Below are positions 27,124 to 37,072 of a stretch of 64,000 bases of DNA, in pieces. The stretch lies in the NCBI RefSeq assembly GCF_000062885.1, contig NC_009142.1:1911584-1975583 (forward strand), given 5' to 3'. Every line of letters starts with the position of its first letter. Position 1 is the first letter of the stretch. Source of the DNA: Saccharopolyspora erythraea NRRL 2338. GTDB taxonomy: Bacteria; Actinomycetota; Actinomycetes; Mycobacteriales; Pseudonocardiaceae. The notes under the pieces are model-generated. The model did no database searches. It was not told the origin of the DNA and worked only from the letters and a program-made list of their open reading frames with translations. A program made the position numbers and the translations under genes.

Positions 27124-27594
27124 ATGGCGGTGTTGCTCGATGCGACGGCGCGGACACGCTCGGCCGAAGGTCGAACTGCTGGTCAGGAGGGTGGTGCGCC
27201 GCCGGAATCGGGGCGTGCTGTCGTCCGGTGGCGTGGCGTACCGCGCCACGACCGCCGTTCTCGGACTGGGCGGCTCCCGCGTGCGCGCGCCGCGGGCGGG
27301 TCTCGGCTCGCGGGGGAGTGGATGTGCCTGGCCTCGGTCGGTGCGTTCACGTTCCTCATGGTTCTGCTGGTCGGTCTCGTCGGGCCCGGTAGCGGGATGG
27401 GTGATGAGCCGGTGCCGGCCGGCACCGCCGTCGTGCAGGTGCGGACGGGCGACACCCTCTGGGGGTTGGCGGAGAGGTTCGCGCCCGCCAGCGACCCTCG
27501 CCTGGTCGTCGACCGGATCGCGCAGATGAACGGGCTGAACGGCGTGACGGCGGAGGTGGGTCGGCCCCTGGTGGTGCCGATGGAAAGACCGTGA
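27124..27594 (+). CDS. LysM-domain membrane protein divergent from lexA (Rv2719c/ChiZ-like)
   Basis: 156 residues. A basic, disordered cytoplasmic head of about 60 residues is followed by one transmembrane helix (CLASVGAFTFLMVLLVGLV, about residues 68-86) and an external LysM domain from VQVRTGDTLWGLAERFAP to VGRPLVVPM that binds peptidoglycan. Position and layout match the mycobacterial damage-induced cell-wall protein divergent from lexA, which delays division during SOS. The ATG is preceded by GGGAGG and by a LexA-type box, so damage control is likely. Whether it has hydrolase activity cannot be told. Confidence 0.82.
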   Translation: MAVLLDATARTRSAEGRTAGQEGGAPPESGRAVVRWRGVPRHDRRSRTGRLPRARAAGGSRLAGEWMCLASVGAFTFLMVLLVGLVGPGSGMGDEPVPAGTAVVQVRTGDTLWGLAERFAPASDPRLVVDRIAQMNGLNGVTAEVGRPLVVPMERP

Positions 27595-28231
27595 GGGTTT
27601 TGCGCCCGATCGGGTGTCACGTGAACGTGTGTCGCGCACAGGAGGAGCGTCAGTTCCGATCAGCCTGTGCGGTTGCTCGGAGTTCGATCAGAAACGCCCT
27701 GTCGTAGCGCCCAGCTTCGCCAGGCGGATGGGCGTCGGCGAGTGCGGGTTCGCGGTTCCCTGCCCGTGCCGATGACGGATTCGCAAACTCCGCGCTCAGT
27801 CCCGGCTGGCCGTCCACAGGCGCTCAAGCGCCGATGCGCCGTCCTCGTACGCGACCGTCAAGTCACTCGGGTGTCTGCCTCCGCGCCGCTCTCGCGGTCC
27901 CCATCGGGCCCGAGCTCCACGGCGCCGGTTCGCCTTCCGGGATCCAGTCTCCGCGAGCCGCCTGCCGGCCTCCGCCGGGGGCCCTCGGTCGCGCTCCATC
28001 CGGCACTGCGGGTCCCCGCTGCGGCCGCCGCCTCGGAGCCCCGGGTCGCCGCGTCGGTCCCCCGCGCCTTCCTTCCGGGGTGCCGCTTCGGTGCCCTCCA
28101 GGCCACTGTCTCGGCCCCTCGGGCCCGCCCCTCCGGGCCGCCGCTGCGACCCCCGCCGGACCGCCCCTCCAGGTCGTTCCCCCGGGTCGTCGGCGTTGTT
28201 CGCCGGGCCGTCGCGCGAAGGTCACCCCGGT
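27595..28231 (+). other. Gene-free GC-rich region between the LysM gene and the nrdR promoter
   Basis: About 640 bp. Open frames exist (for example 27667-28257), but the products are Pro/Arg/Ser/Ala-rich, have no ribosome site, and resemble no family. Loose repeats of CGGGCCCG/CCGCCGGG words occur around 27900-28170. I see no RNA gene. Confidence 0.5.
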
Positions 28232-28281
28232 TTGCTTCGCCGTTCGGGCAGGTTTAGAGTCGACCACAACATCTAGTAGTT
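28232..28281 (+). promoter_or_regulatory. nrdR-nrdJ promoter with candidate NrdR box
   Basis: TTGCTT (28232-28237) and TAGAGT (28255-28260) are 17 bp apart and fit -35 and -10. Just downstream, at the predicted start point, lies AACATCTAGTAGTT (28268-28281), an imperfect palindrome sharing the ATCTAGT core of NrdR boxes (about 11 of 16 positions). NrdR boxes normally come in pairs about three helical turns apart; I find no convincing second copy. Confidence 0.45.
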
Positions 28282-28322
28282 ACGTCGATGTGTTTACTCC
28301 ACAGGTTGGGCCTGCGGGGTAT

Positions 28323-28340
28323 CTGTCCGTCCACGGACAG
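28323..28340 (+). promoter_or_regulatory. Small perfect hairpin in the nrdR leader
   Basis: CTGTCCGT-CC-ACGGACAG, 62 bp before the nrdR start, within the predicted leader of about 135 nt. It is too tight a loop for RNA unless two pairs open, so it could instead be a protein site. Confidence 0.4.
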
Positions 28341-28402
28341 TGAGTGTCGCGCACCGCTTCCGGGCGTGCGCGCGTGGTACTGGGGAAGGGGGGTGAGTGC
28401 CG

Positions 28403-28972
28403 GTGCGGTGCCCATTCTGCCGTGGTGATGATTCGCGGGTCGTCGACTCCCGGGAAGTCGAGGACGGCCAGGCGATCCGGCGACGGCGGTCCTGCTCTGG
28501 CTGCGGCCGCAGGTTCACCACGATCGAGGAGCTCGTGCTCTCGGTGGTCAAGCGCTCCGGCGTCACCGAGCCTTTCAGCCGGGAGAAGGTCGTCCGCGGC
28601 GTCGCCCGGGCGTGCCAGGGCCGTCCGGTGGAGGAAGACGCGCTGCAGCAGCTCGCGCACCAGGTGGAGGACACCGTGCGCTCGCTGGGTGTGTCGGAGC
28701 TGCCCAGCCACGAGGTCGGGCTGGCGATCCTCGGACCGCTGCGCGAGCTGGACGAGGTGGCCTACCTCCGCTTCGCCAGCGTGTACCGGGCGTTCTCCTC
28801 GGTGGAGGACTTCGAGAAGGAGATCGCCGATCTGCGGTCGCTGCGCGGAGCCGCGCGGCTCCCGGAGGGTCCCGAAGCCGCCCAAGGCGGCCCCGAGAGC
28901 AAGGCGGGGAACGGGCAGGCAGCTGGATCGGGTGATCCCGAAGGTGTGAAGGCGGAGAAGAGCAGTGAGTAA
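28403..28972 (+). CDS. nrdR: NrdR, transcriptional repressor of ribonucleotide reductase genes
   Basis: Zinc-ribbon/ATP-cone repressor that senses ATP/dATP. 189 residues. The zinc ribbon is CPFC at the N-terminus and CSGCGRRF near residue 32. The ATP-cone follows: [57 protein letters not shown]. The tail after about residue 150 is longer than usual and low in complexity ([19 protein letters not shown]). GTG 28403 gives the conventional MRCPFC start; GTG 28397 would add two residues. It forms an operon with nrdJ. Confidence 0.95.
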   Translation: MRCPFCRGDDSRVVDSREVEDGQAIRRRRSCSGCGRRFTTIEELVLSVVKRSGVTEPFSREKVVRGVARACQGRPVEEDALQQLAHQVEDTVRSLGVSELPSHEVGLAILGPLRELDEVAYLRFASVYRAFSSVEDFEKEIADLRSLRGAARLPEGPEAAQGGPESKAGNGQAAGSGDPEGVKAEKSSE

Positions 28973-29132
28973 GCCACGCCGACGGACATCCCGCCGAGGG
29001 GCGGCGGGACTCCGGCGGCGGTCGGCGCCCCTCGGTGGGGCGCGACGCGACAGTGAGACGCGACCGAACCGGACGGGGAGCCCGGACGGGGGCAACGCAC
29101 GACCAGTGAGCGACAAGGAAGAGGGTCAGGTC

Positions 29133-31964
<2,832 letters not shown>

Positions 31965-32049
31965 CAGCCGGATAACGTGCGGTGTGAGGGGAGTCCGCCG
32001 ATCTGGCCGGCTCCCCTCTCGCATCGGCCTGGAAGGACTGGACTGGGCG

Positions 32050-33243
32050 ATGGCGGCAGCGTCGATCCGTGATGTCGTGTTCCCGTTGCACACCCTGGAC
32101 CCCGCCGCTGGTGACGACTCGGACCTGCAGGTGCTGCGGGATGTGGTCGGCGACGCGCGAGTGGTCTGCCTCGGCGAGAGCGTGCACTTCGCCTCTGAGT
32201 TCTACCGGCTGCGCGACCGCGTGCTGCGTTTCCTCGTGCGGGAGCTCGGGTTCTCCGCGTTCGTCCTGGAGTCAGGCCTGCCGGAGGGCCTGCTGGTCGA
32301 CGACTGGGTGCGCGGAGGGCTCGGCGATCTCGCCGAGATCGCACGCCGCGGCATCACCTACGCGTTCGGCCGGTGTGAGGAGATGCACGCCCAACTGCGG
32401 TGGATGCGGGACTGGAACGCCGCCGGCAGGCACACGGTGGGCTTCTACGGCATGGATGTGCCGGGCTGGTGCGCCAACCCAGGTCCCGGAGTTGCTGCCT
32501 GTCTCGCAAGACTCGATCCCATGCCCGGGGATCGGGAACTGCTGGCCGCCGCTGATCTGGGCGAACCCACCGGTGCGCCCTCCCCGGACGCGCGAGGTGC
32601 GACCGGTGCGCCGGCAGGGCTTGCCCGCGGAATCGGCGAGCTCGCCGCGCGGGCGAGCGCGGTCGGCGACGATCTCGCGTTGCAGTGCGCCCGCGGCGCG
32701 CAGCGGGTGGTCGAGTTCCTCGCGCACGGCCTCTACCCGGCCCCCGGCCGCAACCTGCGCAACGAGGTCATGGCCGAGAACCTCCGGTGGATCCTCGACC
32801 GGGAGGACCGCATCGTTGTCGGCGCCCACAACGTCCACCTGCAACGCGCGGTGTCCTTCGACGGCACCGCTCCGATCGGAAGCCTCCTGACACCCGTGTT
32901 GGGCGATGACCTGGTCGTCATCGGCACCACCCGCGGGGCCGGGCCCGTGCCCGATCTCGACCTCGGTGCAGACCCGTCCAGGCGCTTCTCCGCTCCGGAC
33001 GGTGCATCCGCACCGCCACCCCACTCCCTGGACGCGGTCCTGGACGCGGCCGAGCTCCCGCACCACCTCGTGGACCTGCGCCGCATCCCGCCGGAGACCA
33101 TCGCCGCGGCCACGGCCATGTGCGCCCAGAACGTGTTGGTCGACCTCGACCCTCGGCAGGCGTTTGACGCCATCGTCCACGTCCGTCAGATCACCCCAGC
33201 CCACGGCGCGGCCGACCGTCCGGCCAACCCCACCGAACGCTGA
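32050..33243 (+). CDS. Erythromycin-esterase-family hydrolase
   Basis: 397 residues. Family landmarks are CLGESVHFASEFYRLRDRVLRFL with the active-site Glu and His, VLESGLPEG with Glu, GFYGMDVPGW, RNEVMAENLRWIL, and VVGAHNVHLQRA. These correspond to the catalytic residues of EreA/EreB-type macrolide esterases and their uncharacterised relatives, most of which do not hydrolyse macrolides. No signal peptide is visible, so it is cytoplasmic. The start is taken as ATG 32050; the nearest AG-rich site (GGAAGG) is 13 bp away, so an upstream start is possible. It is monocistronic. Confidence 0.82.
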   Translation: MAAASIRDVVFPLHTLDPAAGDDSDLQVLRDVVGDARVVCLGESVHFASEFYRLRDRVLRFLVRELGFSAFVLESGLPEGLLVDDWVRGGLGDLAEIARRGITYAFGRCEEMHAQLRWMRDWNAAGRHTVGFYGMDVPGWCANPGPGVAACLARLDPMPGDRELLAAADLGEPTGAPSPDARGATGAPAGLARGIGELAARASAVGDDLALQCARGAQRVVEFLAHGLYPAPGRNLRNEVMAENLRWILDREDRIVVGAHNVHLQRAVSFDGTAPIGSLLTPVLGDDLVVIGTTRGAGPVPDLDLGADPSRRFSAPDGASAPPPHSLDAVLDAAELPHHLVDLRRIPPETIAAATAMCAQNVLVDLDPRQAFDAIVHVRQITPAHGAADRPANPTER

Positions 33244-33280
33244 GCCGCAAGGGCTGCTCGACCGTGACGACTGGGAGCGG

Positions 33281-33595
33281 TCAGCTCCGCTGAACCCCGC
33301 CAACCGCATGCAGGGCGCCGAACAGCGCGCCGATGCACAGCTCGCGCAGCTCCGATCGTGAGAAGCTCTCGTGCGCCAGCCATTCCACGCAGATGGAGCG
33401 AACGAACACCAGCCCGGCGTGCAGGGTGGCCGACACGACCTCCTGGGGCAGGTCGACACCTGTTCGGCCACCGGGCGGGTGAGGTCGACCTTCGTCCGCG
33501 CCAGCAGGTCGTCGGCCGCTCGCCGGTAGACCGCGGCGAAGAGGTCGCGCTTGCTGGTGAAGTAGCGGTAGAGGTTCGCGCGGGACACGTCGGCT
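33281..33595 (-). pseudogene. Remnant of a TetR-family regulator
   Basis: The minus strand near 33590 encodes DVSRANLYRYFTSKRDLFAAVYRRAADDLL, the second half of a TetR helix-turn-helix and the following helix. The first about 25 residues are missing. About 45 residues on, the reading changes frame to VSATLHAGLVFVRSICVEWLAHESFSRSELRELCIGALFGALHAVGG, a TetR C-terminal domain. So it carries both an N-terminal deletion and a frameshift near 33440-33460. It abuts the remnant on the opposite strand. Confidence 0.75.
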
Positions 33596-33599
33596 CAGC

Positions 33600-34070
33600 G
33601 TCGGCGAGGCCGGGCAGGCCGACGCGCAACGGTGGATTCGCGACGCCTTCGAAGGGGCTCCGGCGCCGGTCAGGGCGTTCGTCCGGTTCGGCTGGAGGTT
33701 GTTCGGCGCGAAGCTCGGTCGGCGCGGTTCGCCGGCGCACGTGGCGGTGTGGCGGATCGCGGACAGCGAGCCGGAGTGCATCCGCCTCGAAGTGGAGTGG
33801 CGCGTCGGACTGCGGGCAAACCTCGTGCTGCGCGTGCGGCCGGCGTCGGTCGTTCAAGCCACGTTCGTCGAGCACCACCGCCGTGCCAGCCGCTTCCTCT
33901 GGCCGCTCCTCGTGCCCGTGCACCATCTGATCCCTGCGCTATCTGCTCGCCCGAGCGGCGAAACGCCAATGAGGACACTGTGGACGAACGCTGATCGTGA
34001 TGGAGGAACCGGAAACCGCACCGGGCAGGCCCCACTGATCGCTATTCTCGGATGCACCGCCCACTCGTGA
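33600..34070 (+). pseudogene. N-terminally deleted gene (DUF2867-like C-terminal part)
   Basis: An open frame without a plausible start encodes DAQRWIRDAFEGAPAPVRAFVRFGWRLFGAKLG, HVAVWRIADSEPECIRLEV, LVLRVRPASVVQATFVEHHRRASRFLWPLLVPVHHLIP. This resembles the C-terminal two thirds of small DUF2867-type proteins. The usual N-terminus and a start codon are absent, because the frame runs directly into the TetR remnant at about 33595. It continues about 35 codons past the normal end. I infer a deletion that joined two truncated genes. Confidence 0.6.
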
Positions 34071-34096
34071 AGGCGGCAGGCTGAACAGGAGCCCGG

Positions 34097-34795
34097 ATGT
34101 CCCTGAGCACCGAAGACGTCGTCGCCGAGGTCCGCGAGGGCCACGCCCGCATCGCCGCGCTCGTGGAAGAGCTCACCGACGCGCAGGCGCGCGGCGACTC
34201 GGCGCTGCCGGGTTGGTCGCGCGGCCACGTCCTCACCCATCTCGCCGACCTGGCCCGCGCGTTCACCCGGGTGACCGAACACGCGCTGCGGGGACGCCTC
34301 GTCGAGGTCTACGAGGGCGGCCGTCCTGCGCGGAACGCGTCGATCGAGGCAGGCGCCGGACGGTCGGCGGCCGATCTGCGTGCTGCGGTCGTCGAGTCGG
34401 CCGATGAGCTCGACAACGCCTGGAAGCAGGTGGACTCCGAAGACTGGCAGCGTCCGGTGACCTACCGCGACGGCGTGCTTCTCGACGTCCTGCACTGCAG
34501 GTGGCGCGAGGTCGAGATCCACGCCGCCGATCTGGCACTCGGCCGCGGGGTCGCCGACTGGTCCCCGGACTTCTGCGCGCACGCCCTGGACTTCCTGGCT
34601 CCCCGGGTACCGGATGGCATGGCATTGACCCTCCGCCCCGACGACTCCGACCTGCGGCGGCAGTGGGGCAGCGGCGAGCCGGTCGAGGTGCGCGGCGCGC
34701 TCACCGACTTGACCGCGTGGATGGCGGGCCGTACGCCGACGGGACCGCTGGTCAGCAGCAGCGGTGCGGTCGCGCAGCTCGGCCCTTGGCCGTGA
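34097..34795 (+). CDS. Maleylpyruvate-isomerase-family (DinB-like, mycothiol-type) protein
   Basis: 232 residues. The metal-binding DinB-like four-helix bundle is recognisable from PGWSRGHVLTHLADLARAF (first His pair) and LHCRWREVEIHAADLALG (third His). The C-terminal MDMPI_C-like domain includes LRPDDSDLRRQWGSGEPVEVRGALTDLTAWMAGR. Family members are mycothiol-dependent isomerases or transferases; the true substrate here is unknown. A CAGGAG site precedes ATG 34097. The ECF sigma gene follows after 9 bp, so co-transcription is likely. Confidence 0.85.
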   Translation: MSLSTEDVVAEVREGHARIAALVEELTDAQARGDSALPGWSRGHVLTHLADLARAFTRVTEHALRGRLVEVYEGGRPARNASIEAGAGRSAADLRAAVVESADELDNAWKQVDSEDWQRPVTYRDGVLLDVLHCRWREVEIHAADLALGRGVADWSPDFCAHALDFLAPRVPDGMALTLRPDDSDLRRQWGSGEPVEVRGALTDLTAWMAGRTPTGPLVSSSGAVAQLGPWP

Positions 34796-34804
34796 GGCGC
34801 ACCG

Positions 34805-35737
34805 GTGGCTCCGGAGACCGACGAGTTCGAAGCGCTGCGCCCGCGCATGTTCGGGCTGGCCTACCGGTTGCTGGGCTCGGCCCAGGACGCTGAGGACGTC
34901 GTCCAAGACGCTTTCCTGCGGTGGCAGGGCGCGGACCGCGCGGCGGTGCGGAACCCGTGGGCCTGGCTCGCCAAGGTTGTCACCAACCTCGCGCTGAACC
35001 GGCTGTCCTCCGCGCGGGTGCGCCGCGAACGCTACGTCGGTCAGTGGCTGCCGGAACCGGTGCTGACGACGACCGGCGCGCTGGGACCACTGGAAACGGC
35101 GGAGCAGCGGGAATCGGTGTCGCTGGCGCTGCTGGTCCTCCTCGAACGCCTCAAGCCCGCCGAACGTGCCGTTTACGTCCTTCGGGAGGCGTTCGGATAC
35201 GGCCACCGCGAGGTCGCCGAGGTCCTCGGCACCACCGAGGCCAACTCGCGGCAGATCCACCGCCGTGCACGCGCGTCGCTCGAAGACGCGGAGGCTGCCT
35301 CGGCATCGGAGATCTCCGACGAGGACCGGGCGCGCTGGCGAGATCTCGTCGCGCGGTTCATGGCGGCCGCTCGCGCAGGCGACCTCCGCGGTCTCGAGCA
35401 GCTGCTCACCGCGGACGTCATGTCGTGGGCCGATGGCGGCGGACGGGTCGGCACGGCCCGGCGCCCGGTGCTGGGACGCGACCGGGTCGCCCGCTATCTC
35501 GCCGGCGGGCTCACCCGGTTCGCCGCCGGCGTGGACGTCGTGTTCGACGAGGTGAACGGCGTCCCCGCGGTACTCGCGCTGGTCGACGGCGCTGTGCGCG
35601 GGGTGCTCGTACCGGAGTTCTCCGCCGAGCGGATCAGCGCCCTGCGCATCATCGCGAACCCGGACAAGCTGGCGTTCATCGCTCGTCAGTCCGCTGCCGT
35701 GTCACATCCCGCGGTGTCGCCCGGTTCTCACAGGTGA
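34805..35737 (+). CDS. ECF41-group sigma factor with SnoaL-like C-terminal domain
   Basis: 310 residues. Sigma region 2 is FEALRPRMFGLAYRLLGSAQDAEDVVQDAFLRW; region 4 is LKPAERAVYVLREAFGYGHREVAEVLGTTEANSRQIHRRARASL. The linker WLPEP motif and the C-terminal SnoaL-fold domain with DGGGRVGTARRPVLGRDRVARYL and the terminal NPDKL motif define the ECF41 group. In that group the fused C-terminal domain both stimulates and restrains the sigma, and no classical anti-sigma gene is used. The start is GTG 34805. The next gene (35786) is a candidate target. Confidence 0.9.
   Translation: MAPETDEFEALRPRMFGLAYRLLGSAQDAEDVVQDAFLRWQGADRAAVRNPWAWLAKVVTNLALNRLSSARVRRERYVGQWLPEPVLTTTGALGPLETAEQRESVSLALLVLLERLKPAERAVYVLREAFGYGHREVAEVLGTTEANSRQIHRRARASLEDAEAASASEISDEDRARWRDLVARFMAAARAGDLRGLEQLLTADVMSWADGGGRVGTARRPVLGRDRVARYLAGGLTRFAAGVDVVFDEVNGVPAVLALVDGAVRGVLVPEFSAERISALRIIANPDKLAFIARQSAAVSHPAVSPGSHR
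35700..35727 (+). promoter_or_regulatory. Candidate ECF41 target promoter before the NAD(P)-binding gene
   Basis: TGTCACA at 35700-35706 equals the -35 motif reported for ECF41 sigma factors. Fifteen bases later comes CGGTTC (35722-35727), an imperfect match to the CGTC -10 expected at 16 bases. The site lies inside the last codons of the sigma gene and about 60-80 bp ahead of the GTG at 35786. Confidence 0.6.
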
Positions 35738-35785
35738 CCGATTTTCACCGGGTCGCGGAACCCGGCCGTCCGGGAGGAAAGACCT

Positions 35786-36544
35786 GTGCGAGAACCGATC
35801 CTGGTCACCGGAGGCACCGGCACACTCGGCAGGGTGGTGGTGCGCGAGCTGCTCGACGCGGGTCGTGACGTCCGCGTGCTGAGTCGTCGCAGCAGTCCCG
35901 AGCAGAGCTTGTTCGAACGGGTGACCGGTGACTTGCGGCGCGGAACCGGCGTGGATGCCGCGGTGTCGGGAGTCGCCGCGATCGTCCACTGCGCCACCAC
36001 GCTCGGACGTGCGGACGTCGCTACCGCGCGGACTCTGGTAGACGCCGCACGGCGCCACGGAAATCCCCACATCGTGTACATCTCGATCGTCGGCGTCGAC
36101 CGGGTGCCGTTGCCGTACTACCGGGCGAAGCTGGAAGTCGAGCGGATGCTCACGGTATCCGGCCTGCCGTGGACGATCCTGCGCACGACGCAGTTCCACG
36201 ACCTCATCGCCAGGATCGCGTCGTTGCAGGCGCGCTCACCGGTGAACCTGACGCTCGGCGGCGCCGCCTTCCAGCCGGTCGACGTCGGTGAGGTGGCCGT
36301 ACGCCTGGCGGAGCTGGCGGTGGGCGAACCCGCCGGGCGCGTGCCGGACATGGGCGGACCGGAGATCCGCTCGCACCGCGACCTGACGCGGGAGTACCTG
36401 CGCGCGACCGGCCGCCGCCGGTTGGTGTTGCCGGTGCGGGTACCGGGCGCGATCTCGGCGGCGTACCGGCGCGGCGGACATCTCGCGCCCGAGCGGGCCG
36501 TCGGTCGCGTCACCTTCGCCGACTACCTGGCCGCCCGGACGTGA
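35786..36544 (+). CDS. NmrA-like NAD(P)-binding protein (atypical SDR)
   Basis: 252 residues. The N-terminal nucleotide-binding motif is ILVTGGTGTLGRVVVREL. Further features are VLSRRSS (binding the 2'-phosphate of NADP), VAAIVHCATTLGRADV, PHIVYISIVGVDRVPLPYYRAKLEVERML with a Tyr-x-x-x-Lys pair, and SGLPWTILRTTQFHDLI. Such proteins are redox sensors or reductases acting on small substrates. It follows an ECF41-type sigma gene, whose group commonly controls an adjacent oxidoreductase or decarboxylase gene. The GTG 35786 start has GGAGG nearby (CGGGAGG). Confidence 0.85.
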   Translation: MREPILVTGGTGTLGRVVVRELLDAGRDVRVLSRRSSPEQSLFERVTGDLRRGTGVDAAVSGVAAIVHCATTLGRADVATARTLVDAARRHGNPHIVYISIVGVDRVPLPYYRAKLEVERMLTVSGLPWTILRTTQFHDLIARIASLQARSPVNLTLGGAAFQPVDVGEVAVRLAELAVGEPAGRVPDMGGPEIRSHRDLTREYLRATGRRRLVLPVRVPGAISAAYRRGGHLAPERAVGRVTFADYLAART

Positions 36545-36552
36545 AGGCCGCC

Positions 36553-36852
36553 CTACCGCTTCCGCGCCAGCACACCCGCTGCGACCGCGGTCGCAGCGGT
36601 CACCGTGAACACCGACGGCCACGCCCCGACCTTCTTGGCCAGCGGGTGCGATCCGGCCAGCGCCGCCGCGTAGGAACCGCCGAGCAGCAGCGCGCGGCCG
36701 AGGCCCGCGTTGCGGTGGCAGATCCGCATCGCGCCCAGTCCGGCGCCCGCCGCCACCACACCGCCCAGGTACCGGTGCGTGGTGGCCTGGGCGACCGCGA
36801 ATCCGCCGACGAGTCCTGCCGATGTCAGCGCGCCGGCCGCAACGGTGCTCAT
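36553..36852 (-). CDS. Small membrane protein, 99 residues
   Basis: Hydrophobic throughout: VAAGALTSAGLVGGFAVAQA, YLGGVVAAGAGLGAMRI, ALLLGGSYAAALAGSH, FTVTAATAVAAGVLA and a C-terminal ARKR. It probably has three to four membrane helices. A GAAGGAG site precedes ATG 36852. It is convergent with the previous gene (8 bp apart). I do not recognise the family. Confidence 0.7.
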   Translation of the reverse strand: MSTVAAGALTSAGLVGGFAVAQATTHRYLGGVVAAGAGLGAMRICHRNAGLGRALLLGGSYAAALAGSHPLAKKVGAWPSVFTVTAATAVAAGVLARKR

Positions 36853-36891
36853 GAGCAGCTCCTTCGCATGTGCAGACGAGTGATGCCGACT

Positions 36892-36948
36892 CTACTTCTT
36901 CCGCGTCCCTGCCGGCCCTTTCGAGCCGCTGGACTTCCGCGTGGCCAT
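36892..36948 (-). CDS. Possible 18-residue basic peptide
   Basis: ATG 36948 is preceded directly by GAGGTGGGAG and opens MATRKSSGSKGPAGTRKK, ending in TAG at 36892. The peptide has six basic and no acidic residues. It lies 39 bp upstream of the small membrane protein gene on the same strand, so the two could share a message. The strong ribosome site makes it worth noting, but it is too short to be certain. Confidence 0.4.
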   Translation of the reverse strand: MATRKSSGSKGPAGTRKK

Positions 36949-37072
36949 CTCCCACCTCGGCCTCCGCCGTTCTGGCGTAAACCCGCCGTGCCCGGTGAAT
37001 TGACTTTGCCCGCCGCGCTGGCAAAGGTCTTGATGTCGATGTCCTCGTCAGACATGCCTTTCGGGAGAGCCT

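Noticed and set aside
27667-28257. 196-codon open frame between the LysM gene and nrdR
   Set aside because: No ribosome site, biased Pro/Arg/Ser composition, and it runs into the nrdR promoter.
28283-28402. Cobalamin riboswitch in the nrdR-nrdJ leader
   Set aside because: The leader is only about 135 nt and shows no B12-box-like sequence; only a small hairpin is present.
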